Source of the DNA: Stenotrophomonas indicatrix
Lineage (GTDB): Bacteria > Pseudomonadota > Gammaproteobacteria > Xanthomonadales > Xanthomonadaceae
Assembly (NCBI RefSeq): GCF_002750975.1
Contig: NZ_PEJS01000001.1
Coordinates: forward strand, 2,728,001 to 2,792,000
DNA length: 64,000 nucleotides
Direction of reading: 5' to 3'
Positions 1 to 9,513 of the stretch are shown here, one piece after another; within the stretch, counting starts at the first letter, position 1, and each line of letters opens with the position of its first letter. Both the position numbers and the translations under genes were made by a program. The notes under the pieces are model-generated. The model worked only from the letters and a program-made list of their open reading frames with translations, did no database searches and had not been told where the DNA came from.

Positions 1-1298
1 TTCGACGGAGCCACGATCTGCTTGCCGGCAACGCTGAACGCGAAGTCGAAGTCGACCGGGTTGACCACGTGGATCTTCGCGCCGTTCTGGGTCTGCGCCT
101 TGCGCAGGCGGGCGTGCAGCAGCGGCAGCTCGTGGCGGATGTTGCTGCCGAGCACGACGATGCGGTCCGCGCCTTCGATCTCGGCCAGCGGCAGGCCGAA
201 CACTTCGGCAGTAGCGGCGTCGGAGAAGTCGCGGTTGTTGATGCGGTGGTCGATGTTGGCCGAACCCAGGCCGGTGGCCAGGCGGGCCAGCAGTGCGCCC
301 TCTTCGTTCGACGTCGACGGGTGCACCAGCACGCCCAGGTTGTCGCCCTGGTTGGCCTTGAGGATCTCGGCGGCCGCGGCCAGGCCTTCAGCCCAGCTCA
401 CTTCCTTCCACTCGCCGTTGACCTTGCGCAGCGGCTTGACCGCACGGTCTTCGCTGTACAGGCCCTGGTGCGAATAACGGTCACGATCGGACAGCCAGCA
501 CTCGTTGACCGCCTCGTTGTCGCGCGGCACGGTACGCAGCACTTCGCCGCGACGTACGTGCAGGAACAGGTTCGAGCCCATCGCATCGTGGTAGCCCAGC
601 GATTCGCGCGCGGTCAGTTCCCACGGACGGGCGCGGAACTGGAACACCTTGTTGGTCAGCGCGCCGACCGGGCACACGTCGACGACGTTGCCCGAAAGCT
701 CGGTGGTCAGCGGCTTGCCGTCGTAGGTGCCGATCTGCAGGTTTTCACCGCGGTACATGCCACCCAGTTCATAGGTACCGGCAACGTCAGCGGTGAAGCG
801 CACGCAGCGGGTGCACTGGATGCAGCGGGTCATCTCGGTGGCGACCAGCGGGCCCATGTCCTCGTCGGCCACCACGCGCTTGCGCTCGTTGAAGCGGCTG
901 ACCGAACGGCCGTAGCCCAGCGACACGTCCTGCAGTTCGCACTCGCCGCCCTGATCGCAGATCGGGCAATCCAGCGGGTGGTTGATCAGCAGGAACTCCA
1001 TCACCGAGCGCTGGAACTTCAGCGCCTTTTCACTGCGGGTGGCGACCTTCATGCCTTCCATCACCGGCGTGGCGCAGGCCGGTGCCGGCTTCGGCGACTT
1101 TTCCACATCCACCAGGCACATGCGGCAGTTGGCAGCGATCGGCAGCTTCTCGTGGTAGCAGAAGCGCGGAATCGAAATGCCCGCCTTGTCGGCGGCCTGG
1201 ATGATCATCGAACCCTTGGGCACGACCAGCGACTTGCCATCGATCTCGATGGTGACGTGGTCCGGTGGCACGCTGGGATTTATGGGTTGCGCGCTCAT
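1..1298 (-). CDS. nuoG: NADH-quinone oxidoreductase subunit G (3' end outside window)
   Basis: This is the iron-sulfur subunit of the peripheral arm of respiratory complex I, which passes electrons from NuoF towards the quinone. The ATG at 1298 overlaps the nuoF stop in an ATGA arrangement. About 432 residues are visible before the window edge. The N-terminal [2Fe-2S] domain shows C47, C58, C61 and C75. The next cluster domain has H107, C111, C114 and C120, and a further one has C159, C162 and C165 in a CxxCxxC pattern. The molybdopterin-oxidoreductase-like C-terminal domain begins around residue 230 and is cut off. It is the last visible gene of the nuo operon. The assignment is secure; only the 3' end is missing. 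Confidence 0.97.
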   Translation of the reverse strand, partial: MSAQPINPSVPPDHVTIEIDGKSLVVPKGSMIIQAADKAGISIPRFCYHEKLPIAANCRMCLVDVEKSPKPAPACATPVMEGMKVATRSEKALKFQRSVMEFLLINHPLDCPICDQGGECELQDVSLGYGRSVSRFNERKRVVADEDMGPLVATEMTRCIQCTRCVRFTADVAGTYELGGMYRGENLQIGTYDGKPLTTELSGNVVDVCPVGALTNKVFQFRARPWELTARESLGYHDAMGSNLFLHVRRGEVLRTVPRDNEAVNECWLSDRDRYSHQGLYSEDRAVKPLRKVNGEWKEVSWAEGLAAAAEILKANQGDNLGVLVHPSTSNEEGALLARLATGLGSANIDHRINNRDFSDAATAEVFGLPLAEIEGADRIVVLGSNIRHELPLLHARLRKAQTQNGAKIHVVNPVDFDFAFSVAGKQIVAPS

Positions 1299-2635
1299 GC
1301 AGCGGCTGCCTCCACCTTCTTGCCGTCAACCATCGAATGACCGTTGACGATGTAGTACTCGAATTCGTCCCAGAACTGGCGCAGGAAGCCCTGGATGGGC
1401 CATGCCGCCGCTTCGCCGAACGCACAGATGGTATGGCCTTCGATCTGGCCGGCCACGGTCTTCAACTGGTGCAGGTCTTCCATCGTGGCCTTGCCGGCGA
1501 CGATGCGCTCCAGCACGCGGTGCATCCAGCCGGTACCTTCGCGGCACGGGGTGCACTGGCCACAGGATTCCTTGTGGAAGAACTGGCTGATGCGGCAGGC
1601 GAACTTGACGCAGCAGACGCTGTCATCCAGCACCACGACCGCACCGGAGCCCAGGCCGGAGCCCAGCGCACGGATGGTGTCGTAGTCCATCGGCAGGCCC
1701 TTCAGCTCGGCCGCGGTCAGCACCGGCATGGACACGCCGCCCGGGATCGCGCCCTTGAGCTTGCGACCCGGCTTGAGGCCGCCGGCCATTTCCAGCAGGT
1801 CGTCGAAGGTGGTGCCCAGCGGCACTTCGAAATTGCCGCCCTTCTGCACGCAGCCGGACACCGAGAAGCACTTCGGGCCGCCATTGGCGGTCAGGCTCAG
1901 GCCCTTGAACCACTCCGGACCATTGCGGATGATCGCCGGCACCGAACCGTAGGTTTCGGTGTTGTTGATCGTCGACGGCTTGCCATACAGGCCGAAATTG
2001 GCCGGGAACGGCGGCTTGTAGCGCGGCTGGCCCTTCTTGCCTTCCAGCGATTCCATCAGCGCGGTTTCTTCGCCGCAGATGTAGGCGCCGGCACCCAAGG
2101 CGCCGTAGATGTCGATATCCACGCCCGAGCCCAGCACGTTCTTGCCCAGCCAGCCGTTTGCATAGGCATCGGCCAGGGCCTGCTCGAAGTGCTCGAACGG
2201 CTCGTGGTGGAATTCACCGCGCAGGTAGTTGTAGCCCACGGTCGAACCGGTGGCGTAGCAGGCAATCGCCATGCCTTCGACCACCGAATGCGGGTTGTAG
2301 CGCAGGATGTCGCGATCCTTGCAGGTGCCCGGCTCGGATTCATCCGAGTTGCAGAGGATGTACTTCTGCACGTTGCCCTTGGGCATGAAGGACCACTTCA
2401 GGCCGGTCGGGAAACCGGCGCCGCCGCGGCCGCGCAGGCCCGAGGCCTTGACCATCTCGATGACCTGCTCCGGCGGGATCTTCTCTTCGAGGATCTTGCG
2501 CAGGGCAGCGTAGCCACCGGTCTTCAGATAGCTTTCGTACGACCACGGGGTGTCGTAATGCAGGGTGGTGTAGACCACCTGGTGCGGCAGCGGCGCGGGG
2601 CCGACCGGACCCTTGGATTCGTGGTGATGTGCCAT
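1295..2635 (-). CDS. nuoF: NADH-quinone oxidoreductase subunit F (NADH/FMN binding)
   Basis: This subunit carries the NADH-oxidising site of complex I, with FMN and one [4Fe-4S] cluster. At 446 residues it has the family's normal length. The glycine-rich nucleotide/FMN segment [10 protein letters not shown] is at residues 69-78. C358, C361, C364 and C404 are the expected [4Fe-4S] ligands near the C-terminus. The gene starts 4 bases after the nuoE stop and overlaps nuoG by 4 bases, so translational coupling is likely. The protein begins with a His-rich MAHHHE, which is natural sequence and not a tag. Confidence 0.98.
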   Translation of the reverse strand: MAHHHESKGPVGPAPLPHQVVYTTLHYDTPWSYESYLKTGGYAALRKILEEKIPPEQVIEMVKASGLRGRGGAGFPTGLKWSFMPKGNVQKYILCNSDESEPGTCKDRDILRYNPHSVVEGMAIACYATGSTVGYNYLRGEFHHEPFEHFEQALADAYANGWLGKNVLGSGVDIDIYGALGAGAYICGEETALMESLEGKKGQPRYKPPFPANFGLYGKPSTINNTETYGSVPAIIRNGPEWFKGLSLTANGGPKCFSVSGCVQKGGNFEVPLGTTFDDLLEMAGGLKPGRKLKGAIPGGVSMPVLTAAELKGLPMDYDTIRALGSGLGSGAVVVLDDSVCCVKFACRISQFFHKESCGQCTPCREGTGWMHRVLERIVAGKATMEDLHQLKTVAGQIEGHTICAFGEAAAWPIQGFLRQFWDEFEYYIVNGHSMVDGKKVEAAAA

Positions 2636-2639
2636 GCCC

Positions 2640-3167
2640 TTACTCCAGCCCGTCCAGAAGCTCGTCGACCTTTTCCAGGGTCAGACGCTCATGGTAGTGA
2701 CCATTGATGACCATCATCGGTGCACCCGCGCAGCCGGCCAGGCACTCTTCCTCGCGCTTGAGGTAGACGCGGCCGTCAGCGGTCGACTGACCGTTCTTGA
2801 TGCCCAGCTTCTTCTCGCAATGGCGCACGATGTCTTCGGCGCCATTGAGCCAGCAGCTGATGTTCGTGCAGATGGCCACGTTGTTGCGACCCACCTTCTC
2901 GGTCTCGAACATCGAGTAGAAGCTGGCAACCTCGTAGGCCCACACCGGCGGCAGGTCCAGGTACTTGGCCACGCCGGCGATCAGCTCGTCGGTCAGCCAG
3001 CCCTGGTTCTGCTCCTGGGCAGCATGCAGACCCTGCAGCACGGCAGAGCGCTTGCGGTCCGGCGGGAACTTGGACAGCCAGTGATCGATGTGAGCGCGGG
3101 TTTTGTCGCTCAACACCACCATCGGGTCGACGTCGCGCGCCGCCTCGAAATTACCTGTCGCCTTCAT
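2640..3167 (-). CDS. nuoE: NADH-quinone oxidoreductase subunit E
   Basis: This thioredoxin-fold subunit holds a [2Fe-2S] cluster beside NuoF in the NADH dehydrogenase module of complex I. The 175 residues match the family. The four ligands are visible as C100 and C105 (CTNISC) and C142 and C146 (CLAGC). The ATG at 3167 is the first in-frame start after nuoD. The roughly 97-base gap between nuoD and nuoE contains a GCCGGC-TTGC-GCCGGC hairpin, the largest gap inside this nuo cluster. Confidence 0.97.
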   Translation of the reverse strand: MKATGNFEAARDVDPMVVLSDKTRAHIDHWLSKFPPDRKRSAVLQGLHAAQEQNQGWLTDELIAGVAKYLDLPPVWAYEVASFYSMFETEKVGRNNVAICTNISCWLNGAEDIVRHCEKKLGIKNGQSTADGRVYLKREEECLAGCAGAPMMVINGHYHERLTLEKVDELLDGLE

Positions 3168-3264
3168 CGGCCGACCTCAGCGAAATGCATAACGTGAAAT
3201 TGCAGAAACTGCGGCGCCGGCTTGCGCCGGCTGCCTGCAGCGGGCGTTGGCGTGGCGGACGGCA

Positions 3265-4572
3265 TTACCGGTCAACCTCGCCGAACACCAGATCGTAGGT
3301 ACCGATCATCGCCACCACGTCGGCCAGCATGTGGCCGCGCACGATCGAATCGATCGAGGACAGGTGGGCAAAGCCCGGCGCACGAAGGTGTACGCGGAAC
3401 GGCTTGTTGGCGCCGTCGGAAACCAGGTAGCAGCCGAATTCGCCCTTGGGCGCTTCAACCGCAGCGTAGGTCTCGCCGGCCGGCACGCAATAGCCTTCAC
3501 TGAACAGCTTGAAGTGATGGATCAGCGCTTCCATGTCGTCCTTCATGTCCTCGCGCTTGGGCGGAGCGACCTTGAAGTTCTTGACCATGACCGGGCCGGG
3601 GTTGGCCTTCAGCCATGCCACGCACTGCTTGATGATGCGGTTGGACTCGCGCATTTCGGCAACGCGGCACAGGTAGCGATCGTAGCAATCGCCTTCCTTG
3701 CCCAGCGGGATGTCGAAATCGACGGCATCGTACTTCGCATAGGGGCGCTTCTTGCGCAGATCCCAGGCGACGCCCGAGCCACGCAGCATCACGCCGGTCA
3801 TGCCCCACTGGTGGGCCAGCTCCGGGGTGACCACGCCGATGCCGACGGTACGCTGCTTCCAGATACGGTTGTCGGTCAGCAGGGTCTCGTATTCGTCGAC
3901 ACGGCCCGGGAACTCATTGGTGAAGTTCTCCAGGAAGTCCAGCAGCGAACCTTCGCGCGAGGCGTTGAGGTTCTTCAGGGCCTTGCCCTTGTGCCAGCGC
4001 GATTCCTTGTACTTCGGCATGTGGTCCGGCAGGTCGCGGTAGACACCGCCCGGACGGTAGTACGCCGCGTGCATGCGCGCGCCGGAGACCGCTTCGTAGC
4101 AGTCCATCAGCTCTTCGCGCTCGCGGAAGGCGTACAGCATCACCGCCATCGCACCCAGGTCGAGCGCGTTGGAACCCAGCCACATCAAGTGGTTCAGGAT
4201 GCGGGTGATCTCGTCGAACATCGTGCGGATGTACTGCGCGCGCTCCGGCGCCTCGATGCCCATCAGGGTCTCGATCGAGCGCACGTAGGCGTGCTCGTTG
4301 CACATCATCGACACGTAATCCAGGCGATCCATGTAGCCGATCGACTGGTTGAAGGGCTTGGATTCGGCCAGCTTCTCGGTACCCCGGTGCAGCAGACCCA
4401 CGTGCGGGTCGGCACGCATGATGGTCTCGCCGTCCATCTCCAGGATCAGGCGCAGCACACCGTGCGCGGCCGGATGCTGCGGGCCGAAGTTCATGGTGTA
4501 GTTGCGGATTTCCTGCCGGCTTTCGGCAGCGTTGCTGGCGAATGCTTCGCCGGCCTGGTGTACGTGACTCAC
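3265..4572 (-). CDS. nuoD: NADH-quinone oxidoreductase subunit D
   Basis: This is the 49-kDa-type subunit of complex I, derived from the large subunit of NiFe hydrogenases, and helps form the quinone site with NuoB. The protein is 435 residues, the usual size. Family segments near the N-terminus are [11 protein letters not shown] and GLLHRGTEK, and [10 protein letters not shown] lies mid-protein. Translation starts at a GTG at 4572 that overlaps the nuoC stop (GTGA), so the two are probably coupled. Confidence 0.97.
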   Translation of the reverse strand: MSHVHQAGEAFASNAAESRQEIRNYTMNFGPQHPAAHGVLRLILEMDGETIMRADPHVGLLHRGTEKLAESKPFNQSIGYMDRLDYVSMMCNEHAYVRSIETLMGIEAPERAQYIRTMFDEITRILNHLMWLGSNALDLGAMAVMLYAFREREELMDCYEAVSGARMHAAYYRPGGVYRDLPDHMPKYKESRWHKGKALKNLNASREGSLLDFLENFTNEFPGRVDEYETLLTDNRIWKQRTVGIGVVTPELAHQWGMTGVMLRGSGVAWDLRKKRPYAKYDAVDFDIPLGKEGDCYDRYLCRVAEMRESNRIIKQCVAWLKANPGPVMVKNFKVAPPKREDMKDDMEALIHHFKLFSEGYCVPAGETYAAVEAPKGEFGCYLVSDGANKPFRVHLRAPGFAHLSSIDSIVRGHMLADVVAMIGTYDLVFGEVDR

Positions 4573-5315
4573 TTCACTGCCTCCTGCGAGCGCTCGCCGG
4601 CAGCGGTCTGCAGGCGGGCGTCGTCGCGGATCACGCGCGGCACGCCGACGCGCGGCTCCACCGAGGTGACCGGTTCGTAGATGACACGCTTCTTTTCTTC
4701 GTCGTAGCGGACTTCGACGTTGCCGATCAGCGGGAAGTCCTTGCGGAACGGATGGCCGACGAAACCGTAGTCGGTCAGGATCCGACGCAGGTCCGGGTGA
4801 CCTTCGAAGATCACGCCATACAGATCGAACGCCTCGCGCTCGAACCAGTTCAGGCCCGGCCAGATGCTGGTCAGCGAGGACACCACCGGCAGCGCTTCGT
4901 CAGGCGCGAAGCAGCGCAGGTGCATCATCAGGTTGTGCTGGTACGAACGCAGCTGTGCGACCACGGCAAAGCGCTGGGTCGGCATGTGCTGCGGACGGGC
5001 ACCGTCGGCGCTCTCTTCGCTGGGGAACTCGCCCCAGGCGAAGCGGCCCTGGGCCTTGCCCTCGACACCGCGGCTGAAGCCCTGCGAGGACACGTCGGCG
5101 GTGTCCCACTCATCGGAGCCATAACCGAGGTAATCGACGCCGCAGAGGTCCACGGCCTGCTCGAAACCAAACTCGTCACGCAGCGCGAGGGCGGTGGCGT
5201 GCCACTCAGCGGCAGGCACTTCCAGCGTCACTTCGCCGCGGGGTTCGACCACGATGACCTTCGCACCAGCGAAACGTGCGGAGAGTCGGTCGATGAAGGA
5301 TGCTTGCTCTGCCAT
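4569..5315 (-). CDS. nuoC: NADH-quinone oxidoreductase subunit C
   Basis: This is the 30-kDa-type peripheral subunit of complex I, contacting NuoD and NuoB. It has 248 residues. The hallmark stretch ending in [18 protein letters not shown] is present near residues 195-215, with [13 protein letters not shown] just before it. A loop around residues 75-105 (after [14 protein letters not shown]) is rich in Gly, Ser and charged residues; I read it as a lineage insertion rather than a separate domain. The gene is separate from nuoD, not fused as in E. coli. Confidence 0.97.
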   Translation of the reverse strand: MAEQASFIDRLSARFAGAKVIVVEPRGEVTLEVPAAEWHATALALRDEFGFEQAVDLCGVDYLGYGSDEWDTADVSSQGFSRGVEGKAQGRFAWGEFPSEESADGARPQHMPTQRFAVVAQLRSYQHNLMMHLRCFAPDEALPVVSSLTSIWPGLNWFEREAFDLYGVIFEGHPDLRRILTDYGFVGHPFRKDFPLIGNVEVRYDEEKKRVIYEPVTSVEPRVGVPRVIRDDARLQTAAGERSQEAVK

Positions 5316-5348
5316 GGGGGCTTGGCGCGCTCTTGTCAGGTGAAGGGG

Positions 5349-5903
5349 TCAGCGGGCGATGGTCTGTGTACGCCAGATCTTCTTCTGCAGCTGCAGGATC
5401 CCGTACACCAGCGCCTCGGCGGTCGGCGGGCAGCCCGGGACGTAGACGTCCACCGGCACCACGCGATCACAGCCGCGCACCACAGAATAGGAATAGTGGT
5501 AGTAACCACCGCCATTGGCGCAGCTGCCCATGGAGATCACCCACTTGGGGTCGGGCATCTGGTCATAGACCTTGCGCAGCGCCGGGGCCATCTTGTTGAC
5601 CAGGGTGCCGGCGACGATCATCACGTCGGACTGGCGCGGCGACGGGCGGAACACCACACCGTAGCGGTCAAGGTCCAGGCGCGCTGCACCTGCGTGCATC
5701 ATTTCGACCGCACAGCAGGCCAGACCGAAGGTCATGGGCCACATCGAGCCGGTGCGTGCCCAGTTCAGCAGCGCATCGACGCTGGTGGTGACAAAGCCCT
5801 TTTCCAGGAGCGGGTTGTCGCCTTCCGGCCGCAGGATGTCGTCAACCCGCCCTTCCGGGACAGGATTGGTCATCAGGCCATCGAGAGTCTGAATCACTCC
5901 CAT
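5349..5903 (-). CDS. nuoB: NADH-quinone oxidoreductase subunit B
   Basis: This subunit binds cluster N2, which donates electrons to quinone in complex I. I start it at the ATG at 5903, giving [10 protein letters not shown] and 184 residues. The frame stays open further upstream, but that extension overlaps nuoA and has no family similarity. The N2 ligands are visible: tandem C63-C64 in [11 protein letters not shown]128 in GSCANGG and C158 in VPGCPP. The start lies inside the end of nuoA (10-base overlap). Confidence 0.97.
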   Translation of the reverse strand: MGVIQTLDGLMTNPVPEGRVDDILRPEGDNPLLEKGFVTTSVDALLNWARTGSMWPMTFGLACCAVEMMHAGAARLDLDRYGVVFRPSPRQSDVMIVAGTLVNKMAPALRKVYDQMPDPKWVISMGSCANGGGYYHYSYSVVRGCDRVVPVDVYVPGCPPTAEALVYGILQLQKKIWRTQTIAR

Positions 5904-6250
5904 TCCAGCGCTCCCTTCTTCCAGACATAGATGAAACCGAGGAACAGCATGCCGACGAACAGACCCATGGTGACGAGCGAACGCGCGCCAAGCTCCATGA
6001 AGACCTGCGTCCACGGCACGATGAAGATGATTTCCAGGTCGAAGACGATGAACTGGATCGCGATCAGGTAGTAGCGCACGTCGAACTTCATACGCGCGTC
6101 TTCGAAGGCTTCGAAGCCGCACTCGTACGGCGACAGCTTTTCCAGATCGGGGCGGCGGGGACCGAGGAATCGACCAACCAGCATCAGCGTAATGCCGATA
6201 CCGGTGGCAACGATCAGAAACAGCAGAGACGGCAAATATTCGGCCAGCAC
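5894..6250 (-). CDS. nuoA: NADH-quinone oxidoreductase subunit A
   Basis: This small membrane subunit of complex I has three predicted transmembrane helices, around residues 5-27, 60-82 and 88-110 of the chosen form. The frame is open to 6298. I choose the GTG at 6250 ([10 protein letters not shown], 118 residues) because a GAGAG ribosome site lies just upstream and the extra N-terminal residues are polar Gln/Arg-rich, unlike NuoA. The signature [20 protein letters not shown] is intact. It is the first gene of the nuo operon, downstream of tRNA-Leu. Confidence 0.95.
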   Translation of the reverse strand: MLAEYLPSLLFLIVATGIGITLMLVGRFLGPRRPDLEKLSPYECGFEAFEDARMKFDVRYYLIAIQFIVFDLEIIFIVPWTQVFMELGARSLVTMGLFVGMLFLGFIYVWKKGALEWE

Positions 6251-6362
6251 AGCGATTCTCTCTTGCCTCTGCCGCTGCGCCTGCAGGCGCTTTGGCATGG
6301 GGGAGTGGACGGGAAGCTGCCTGGCGCCTTGCGCGCCAGACCAACCCGCTTTACTTACTAAA

Positions 6363-6447
6363 TGGTGCCCAAGAGGGGACTCGAACCCCTACGACCTAAG
6401 TCGCTACCACCTCAAGGTAGTGCGTCTACCAATTCCGCCACCTGGGC
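6363..6447 (-). tRNA. tRNA-Leu, anticodon GAG
   Basis: The 85-base minus-strand sequence begins GCCCAGG and ends with an encoded CCA. The acceptor stem GCCCAGG pairs with CTTGGGC (one G-U pair). The D-loop contains AATTGGTAGA. The anticodon stem CTACC/GGTAG encloses the loop TTGAGGT, giving GAG. A long variable arm follows, as in class II leucine tRNAs, and the T-arm holds GTTCGAGTC. It sits between secG and nuoA, all on the same strand. No integrated element borders it. Confidence 0.97.
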
Positions 6448-6498
6448 AAACGATCACATCAGACTATCTTCCCGATGCGCCGCGTATTGTAACCGGCT

Positions 6499-6936
6499 TC
6501 AGTCTTTCTGGGAGCCTTCCGAAGGCTTTTCTTCACCAGAAACCGAAGATTCCGCCTGAGCCGGCACAGTTGCGGCCGGAACCGGGGCGGCCGGGACCGC
6601 ATCGGCCTTCGGAACGGCCGGCAATTCGCCCGCCGGAGCGGCCGGAGCGCTGGCCGCCGGGGCGGACATCAGACCCAGATCCTGATCGGCGGCCGGGCGG
6701 TTGCCATGGCCGGCGTACCAGGCCATGAAGAGGCTGATGCCGAAGAACACCACGGCCAGCCACTTGGTCGACTTGGACAGGAAGTTGGACGCGCCACGCG
6801 CACCGAACACGGTCCCCGAGGCGCCAGCGCCAAAGCCCGAACCTGCCGCCGCACCCGAGCCACGCTGCATCAGGATCAGCGCGACCATGGCCACGGCAAC
6901 CAGCACGTAGACGACATTGAGGATCAACATCAGCAT
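6499..6936 (-). CDS. secG: Preprotein translocase subunit SecG
   Basis: SecG is an accessory subunit of the SecYEG inner-membrane protein-conducting channel. The protein is 145 residues. Helix 1 covers about residues 3-22, followed by the family's MQRGSGAAAGSGFGAG stretch and VFGARGASNFLSKST. Helix 2 is at about 57-76. The C-terminal half is a low-complexity Ala/Pro tail ending in charged residues. It is longer than in E. coli SecG, and such tails are usual in this lineage. It lies 50 bases downstream of tpiA and upstream of the Leu tRNA. Confidence 0.95.
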   Translation of the reverse strand: MLMLILNVVYVLVAVAMVALILMQRGSGAAAGSGFGAGASGTVFGARGASNFLSKSTKWLAVVFFGISLFMAWYAGHGNRPAADQDLGLMSAPAASAPAAPAGELPAVPKADAVPAAPVPAATVPAQAESSVSGEEKPSEGSQKD

Positions 6937-6986
6937 TGGAAATCCGCCCTCGGACTAGAGTGCCGGCGGCTAGCCGGCAACCGTAA

Positions 6987-7742
6987 CTAATTGTTTGCCG
7001 CCGCCTCTGCGATGGCCAGGAAGTCGGCGGCCACCAGGGAGGCACCACCAACCAGCCCACCATCGACATCCGGCTGCGCGAACAGTTCCCCGGCATTGTC
7101 GGGCTTCACGCTACCGCCGTAAACAATGGGCAGTGAATCAGCAATTCTAGCATCGATGCGCGCGACTTCGCCACGAATGAACGCGTGCACCTGCTGCGCC
7201 TGCTCCTTGGTTGCGGTACGGCCGGTTCCGATCGCCCAGACCGGCTCGTAGGCGACCACGGCATTGGCGAAGCCTGCGGCCCCGACAAGCTCGAGCACCG
7301 GGGCCAGCTGGCTGGCGATGACCGCCTCGGTCTGCCCGGCCTCGCGCTGCTCAAGGGTTTCACCGACGCACAGCACCGGCACCAGGCCAGCATGCAGGGC
7401 GGCAGCGAACTTGCGCGCGACCAGTTCGCTGCTCTCGTTGTGGTACTGGCGGCGCTCGGAGTGGCCGACCAGACCATAGCGGGCACCCACCTCGTGCAGC
7501 ATGGCCGCACAGACCTCACCGGTGTAGGCGCCCTTCTCGTTGCTGCTGACGTCCTGTGCACCAAAGGCCAGGCCGGTCTCGCCGAAGTCTTCGACCAGCT
7601 CACCCAGATAGGGCATCGGCGGCAGGATGACCACCTCCACCCCGCTCTTGGGCAGCCCGGCAGCGACCTGCCCCAGCAGTTCGGTGGCGAATTGACGGCT
7701 GCCGTGCAGCTTCCAGTTTCCAGCGACGATCTTGCGGCGCAT
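6987..7742 (-). CDS. tpiA: Triose-phosphate isomerase
   Basis: It interconverts dihydroxyacetone phosphate and glyceraldehyde 3-phosphate in glycolysis and gluconeogenesis. The ATG at 7742 gives 251 residues starting MRRKIVAGNWKLHG. Open frame upstream of it is repeat-rich noncoding DNA. The substrate-binding Lys is K11, the electrophilic His is H94 (VGHSERR) and the catalytic base is E166 (AYEPVWAIGTG). The phosphate-binding YGGSVKP and GLVGGASL loops are intact. It heads the tpiA-secG-tRNA-nuo block. Confidence 0.98.
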   Translation of the reverse strand: MRRKIVAGNWKLHGSRQFATELLGQVAAGLPKSGVEVVILPPMPYLGELVEDFGETGLAFGAQDVSSNEKGAYTGEVCAAMLHEVGARYGLVGHSERRQYHNESSELVARKFAAALHAGLVPVLCVGETLEQREAGQTEAVIASQLAPVLELVGAAGFANAVVAYEPVWAIGTGRTATKEQAQQVHAFIRGEVARIDARIADSLPIVYGGSVKPDNAGELFAQPDVDGGLVGGASLVAADFLAIAEAAANN

Positions 7743-7905
7743 GAGCGGGTGGCTCCTGTGTGAACTCAGCCGCCCATGATACCTGCTGCGGCAAAAAACC
7801 GTTTCCGTGTAAGCGGTTACATGGATTTTCAGCCAACGGCGCAGCCCCTCGTGGCGGGGGTTGGGGTTGGTTGGTCGCGGAGAGCGCGGTGGGGATCTGG
7901 AGGCT

Positions 7906-8009
7906 GGCCGGTCGGGTGGGCTGCGCAGGGGACGCTGCAAGTACGTCCTTGTAAGCTCGTAGGCGCCATCCATGCCGCCTGTGCCCCTGCGCAGCCCACC
8001 CGGCCGGCC
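7906..8009. repeat. 26-bp inverted repeat with 52-base loop
   Basis: The arm at 7906-7931 and the arm at 7984-8009 (starting CCCCTGCGCAGCCCACCC) are reverse complements at 25 of 26 positions. The one mismatch would be a G-U pair in RNA from one strand. The enclosed 52 bases contain a shorter AGGCG/CGCCT palindrome. This would fold into a very stable hairpin. It may be a dispersed intergenic repeat; no terminator-like T run follows. Confidence 0.85.
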
Positions 8010-8064
8010 CCTGACACATTCCGGCGATTCCGCCCTCCACGGAAGGAAAAAAGAAGATCAAGAG

Positions 8065-8094
8065 CAAAAGCGAAAGCGAAAGCGAAAGCGAAAG
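8065..8094. repeat. Hexanucleotide tandem array (CGAAAG unit)
   Basis: One CAAAAG unit is followed by four perfect CGAAAG units. The array lies in the gap between tpiA and the oxygenase gene. A related array with a CAAAGC unit on the minus strand lies about 330 bases away. Copy number is likely variable, as for other short tandem repeats. Confidence 0.85.
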
Positions 8095-8136
8095 CAGAGC
8101 TTCAACCCCTCCCTGCTTCGAGACCTGACAGATCTC

Positions 8137-8192
8137 ATCCACGCATGGCGTGGATAAATAGATAGATCGTGTCGACCAAGGTCGACACCTAC
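8137..8192. repeat. Pair of short palindromes, SMAG-like
   Basis: ATCCACGC-ATG-GCGTGGAT occupies 8137-8155. GTGTCGACC-AA-GGTCGACAC occupies 8169-8188 and is followed by CTAC (GTAG on the minus strand). The GTAG border is the defining mark of SMAG elements of Stenotrophomonas. Two hairpins side by side form a typical dimer. Confidence 0.65.
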
Positions 8193-8421
8193 CAACAGCC
8201 GCGGGAAATTGTCGGGGGCGGGGCGGTGTGGGTTGGCAGGACCGTTGGCGCCATGGGCCCGAGGCATGCCTCGGGCGGGTTGGGCAGGACGCCCAACCCC
8301 GGTCTTGCCGTGCGCGCAGGACAGCGCACACGAGCAAGGCGCCATCGAGCCCCCAGGGATGGGTTTACGGCGTGTCCTGCCAGGCCACACCGCCCCGCCC
8401 AACCCACAGAAGCCCAGAGCC

Positions 8422-8469
8422 GCTTTGGCTTTGGCTTTGGCTTTGGCTTTGGCATTGGCTTTGGCTCTG
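8422..8469. repeat. Hexanucleotide tandem array (GCTTTG unit)
   Basis: Eight consecutive six-base units are present: five GCTTTG, then GCATTG, GCTTTG and GCTCTG. The sixth and eighth units carry substitutions. It lies in noncoding DNA upstream of the SMAG hairpin and the oxygenase terminator. Confidence 0.87.
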
Positions 8470-8481
8470 GCCTCTGCGGGT

Positions 8482-8541
8482 GCAGGGTGCAACCCTGCCG
8501 AACCCCCTCCGCTGCGCTCGCCGGGCATGGCCCGGCGCTAC
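8482..8541. repeat. SMAG-type palindrome dimer
   Basis: The first hairpin is GCAGGGT-GCA-ACCCTGC (8482-8498). The second is CGCCGGGC-ATG-GCCCGGCG (8519-8537) followed by CTAC at 8538-8541. The second unit has the same core as the elements at 17130 and 49636. It abuts the terminator of the oxygenase gene. Confidence 0.7.
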
Positions 8542-8544
8542 CCG

Positions 8545-8580
8545 TAACAAGAAGGCCGCCTTTCGGCGGCCTTCTTGTTA
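8545..8580 (-). terminator. Terminator hairpin overlapping a stop codon
   Basis: A perfect 16-bp stem (8545-8560 with 8565-8580) closes a four-base loop. On the minus strand it begins with the TAA stop codon of the oxygenase gene and the descending arm ends CTTCTTGTTA. It is suited to intrinsic termination, although the T tract is part of the stem rather than a separate run. Confidence 0.75.
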
Positions 8581-9513
8581 CTTCAGCTTGATCTCGCGCA
8601 GACGCTCTTCGAGGAAGCCGTGCGCGGTGATCGGTTCCGGGTACCGGCTCGGGTTCTCCTCGGTGATGCACGAAGGCAGCACGTCGATCAGGAAATCCGG
8701 GTTCGGGTGCAGGAAGAACGGCACCGAATAGCGCGGCTGGCGGGCCAGCTCACCCGGGGGATTGACCACCCGGTGGATGGTCGACGGATACACGTGGTTG
8801 GTCAGGCGCTGCAGCATGTCGCCGATGTTGACCACGATGGTGTCCGCGTCCGAGGTGAACGGCACCCAGTCCCCGTCATGCGACTGCACTTCCAGGCCTG
8901 CCGCGCTGGCACCGACCAGCAGCGTGATGAAGTTGATGTCGCCATGCGCACCAGCGCGCACGTTGGGAATGTCGTCGGTGGTGATCGGCGGGTAGTGGAT
9001 CGGGCGCAGGATCGAATTGCCGAAATTGGTCTTGTCGGCGAAGAAGTGCTCCGGCAGGCCGATGTGCAGGGCCAGGGCCGAAAGCACGCGCGAACCCAGG
9101 TTGTCCAACGCCTGGTACAGGCCGTAACCACGCTCACGGAAGCCCTCGACCTCGGACGGCCACAGGTTCGGCGCCATCACGTCCCGATACTTGGAGTCGT
9201 CGGCGATCTCGCGGCCGATGTGCCAGAACTCCTTCAGGTCGAAGTGCTTGGAGCCCTTGGCGGTCTCCACACCGAACGGGGTATAGCCACGGGCGCCGCC
9301 GCTGCCAGCCACGTGGTACTTCCGCTTCGTCTCATCCGGCAGTGCGAAGAAGGCCTTGAAGACGTCGTAGGCCGCATCGATGTCGGCCTGCGGGATGCCG
9401 TGGTTGCGGATGCCAGCAAACCCCCATTGGCGATATGCCGCCCCCAGCTCGGCCACGAAGGCGTCGCGGTCACTGTCGAAACGGGTGATGTCGAGGGTGG
9501 GGATCTGGCTCAC
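8578..9513 (-). CDS. Isopenicillin N synthase-like Fe(II)/2-oxoglutarate oxygenase
   Basis: This is a member of the isopenicillin N synthase-type dioxygenase superfamily, cytoplasmic, substrate unknown. I start at the GTG at 9513 (VSQIPTLDIT, 311 residues), which has an AGGA site; the frame continues upstream without similarity. The DIOX_N-type N-terminal part ends near residue 120. The facial triad is H190-x-D192 (HGDINF) and H247 (TIHRVV), and R261-x-S263 is the expected 2-oxoglutarate clamp. Xanthomonadaceae carry such genes with no beta-lactam pathway, so antibiotic synthesis should not be inferred. The gene is divergent from the PbgA-like gene. Confidence 0.88.
   Translation of the reverse strand: MSQIPTLDITRFDSDRDAFVAELGAAYRQWGFAGIRNHGIPQADIDAAYDVFKAFFALPDETKRKYHVAGSGGARGYTPFGVETAKGSKHFDLKEFWHIGREIADDSKYRDVMAPNLWPSEVEGFRERGYGLYQALDNLGSRVLSALALHIGLPEHFFADKTNFGNSILRPIHYPPITTDDIPNVRAGAHGDINFITLLVGASAAGLEVQSHDGDWVPFTSDADTIVVNIGDMLQRLTNHVYPSTIHRVVNPPGELARQPRYSVPFFLHPNPDFLIDVLPSCITEENPSRYPEPITAHGFLEERLREIKLK

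Larger units (their letters stand above)
7743..8544. other. Gene-free, repeat-rich intergenic region
   Basis: I find no credible gene in this stretch of about 800 bases, although several frames stay open on both strands. Open frames here translate to Lys/Ala, Ser/Leu or Gln/Ser hexamer runs without family resemblance. The region holds a long inverted repeat, two hexanucleotide arrays and several short palindromes, listed separately. It separates tpiA from the oxygenase gene; both are on the minus strand. Confidence 0.7.

Noticed and set aside
69..2707. Long plus-strand open frames opposite nuoG and nuoF
   Set aside because: They are antisense to certain complex I genes and give His/Arg/Ala-rich products of no recognisable kind.
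6363..6447. tRNA-Leu as an integration site for a mobile element
   Set aside because: Both flanks are core genes (secG and nuoA) and no duplicated tRNA end, integrase or phage gene is present.
8065..8469. Possible CRISPR array
   Set aside because: Units are six bases with no unique spacers, and no cas genes are present.
7600..8671. Many open frames in the tpiA-oxygenase gap, some above 150 codons
   Set aside because: They consist of translated hexamer repeats and palindromes (Lys-Ala, Ser-Leu, Gln-Ser runs), lack ribosome sites and overlap each other on both strands.
8578..9513. Beta-lactam biosynthesis, from the isopenicillin N synthase-like fold
   Set aside because: No ACV synthetase or other pathway gene is nearby. 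Proteins of this fold are widespread oxygenases with diverse substrates.
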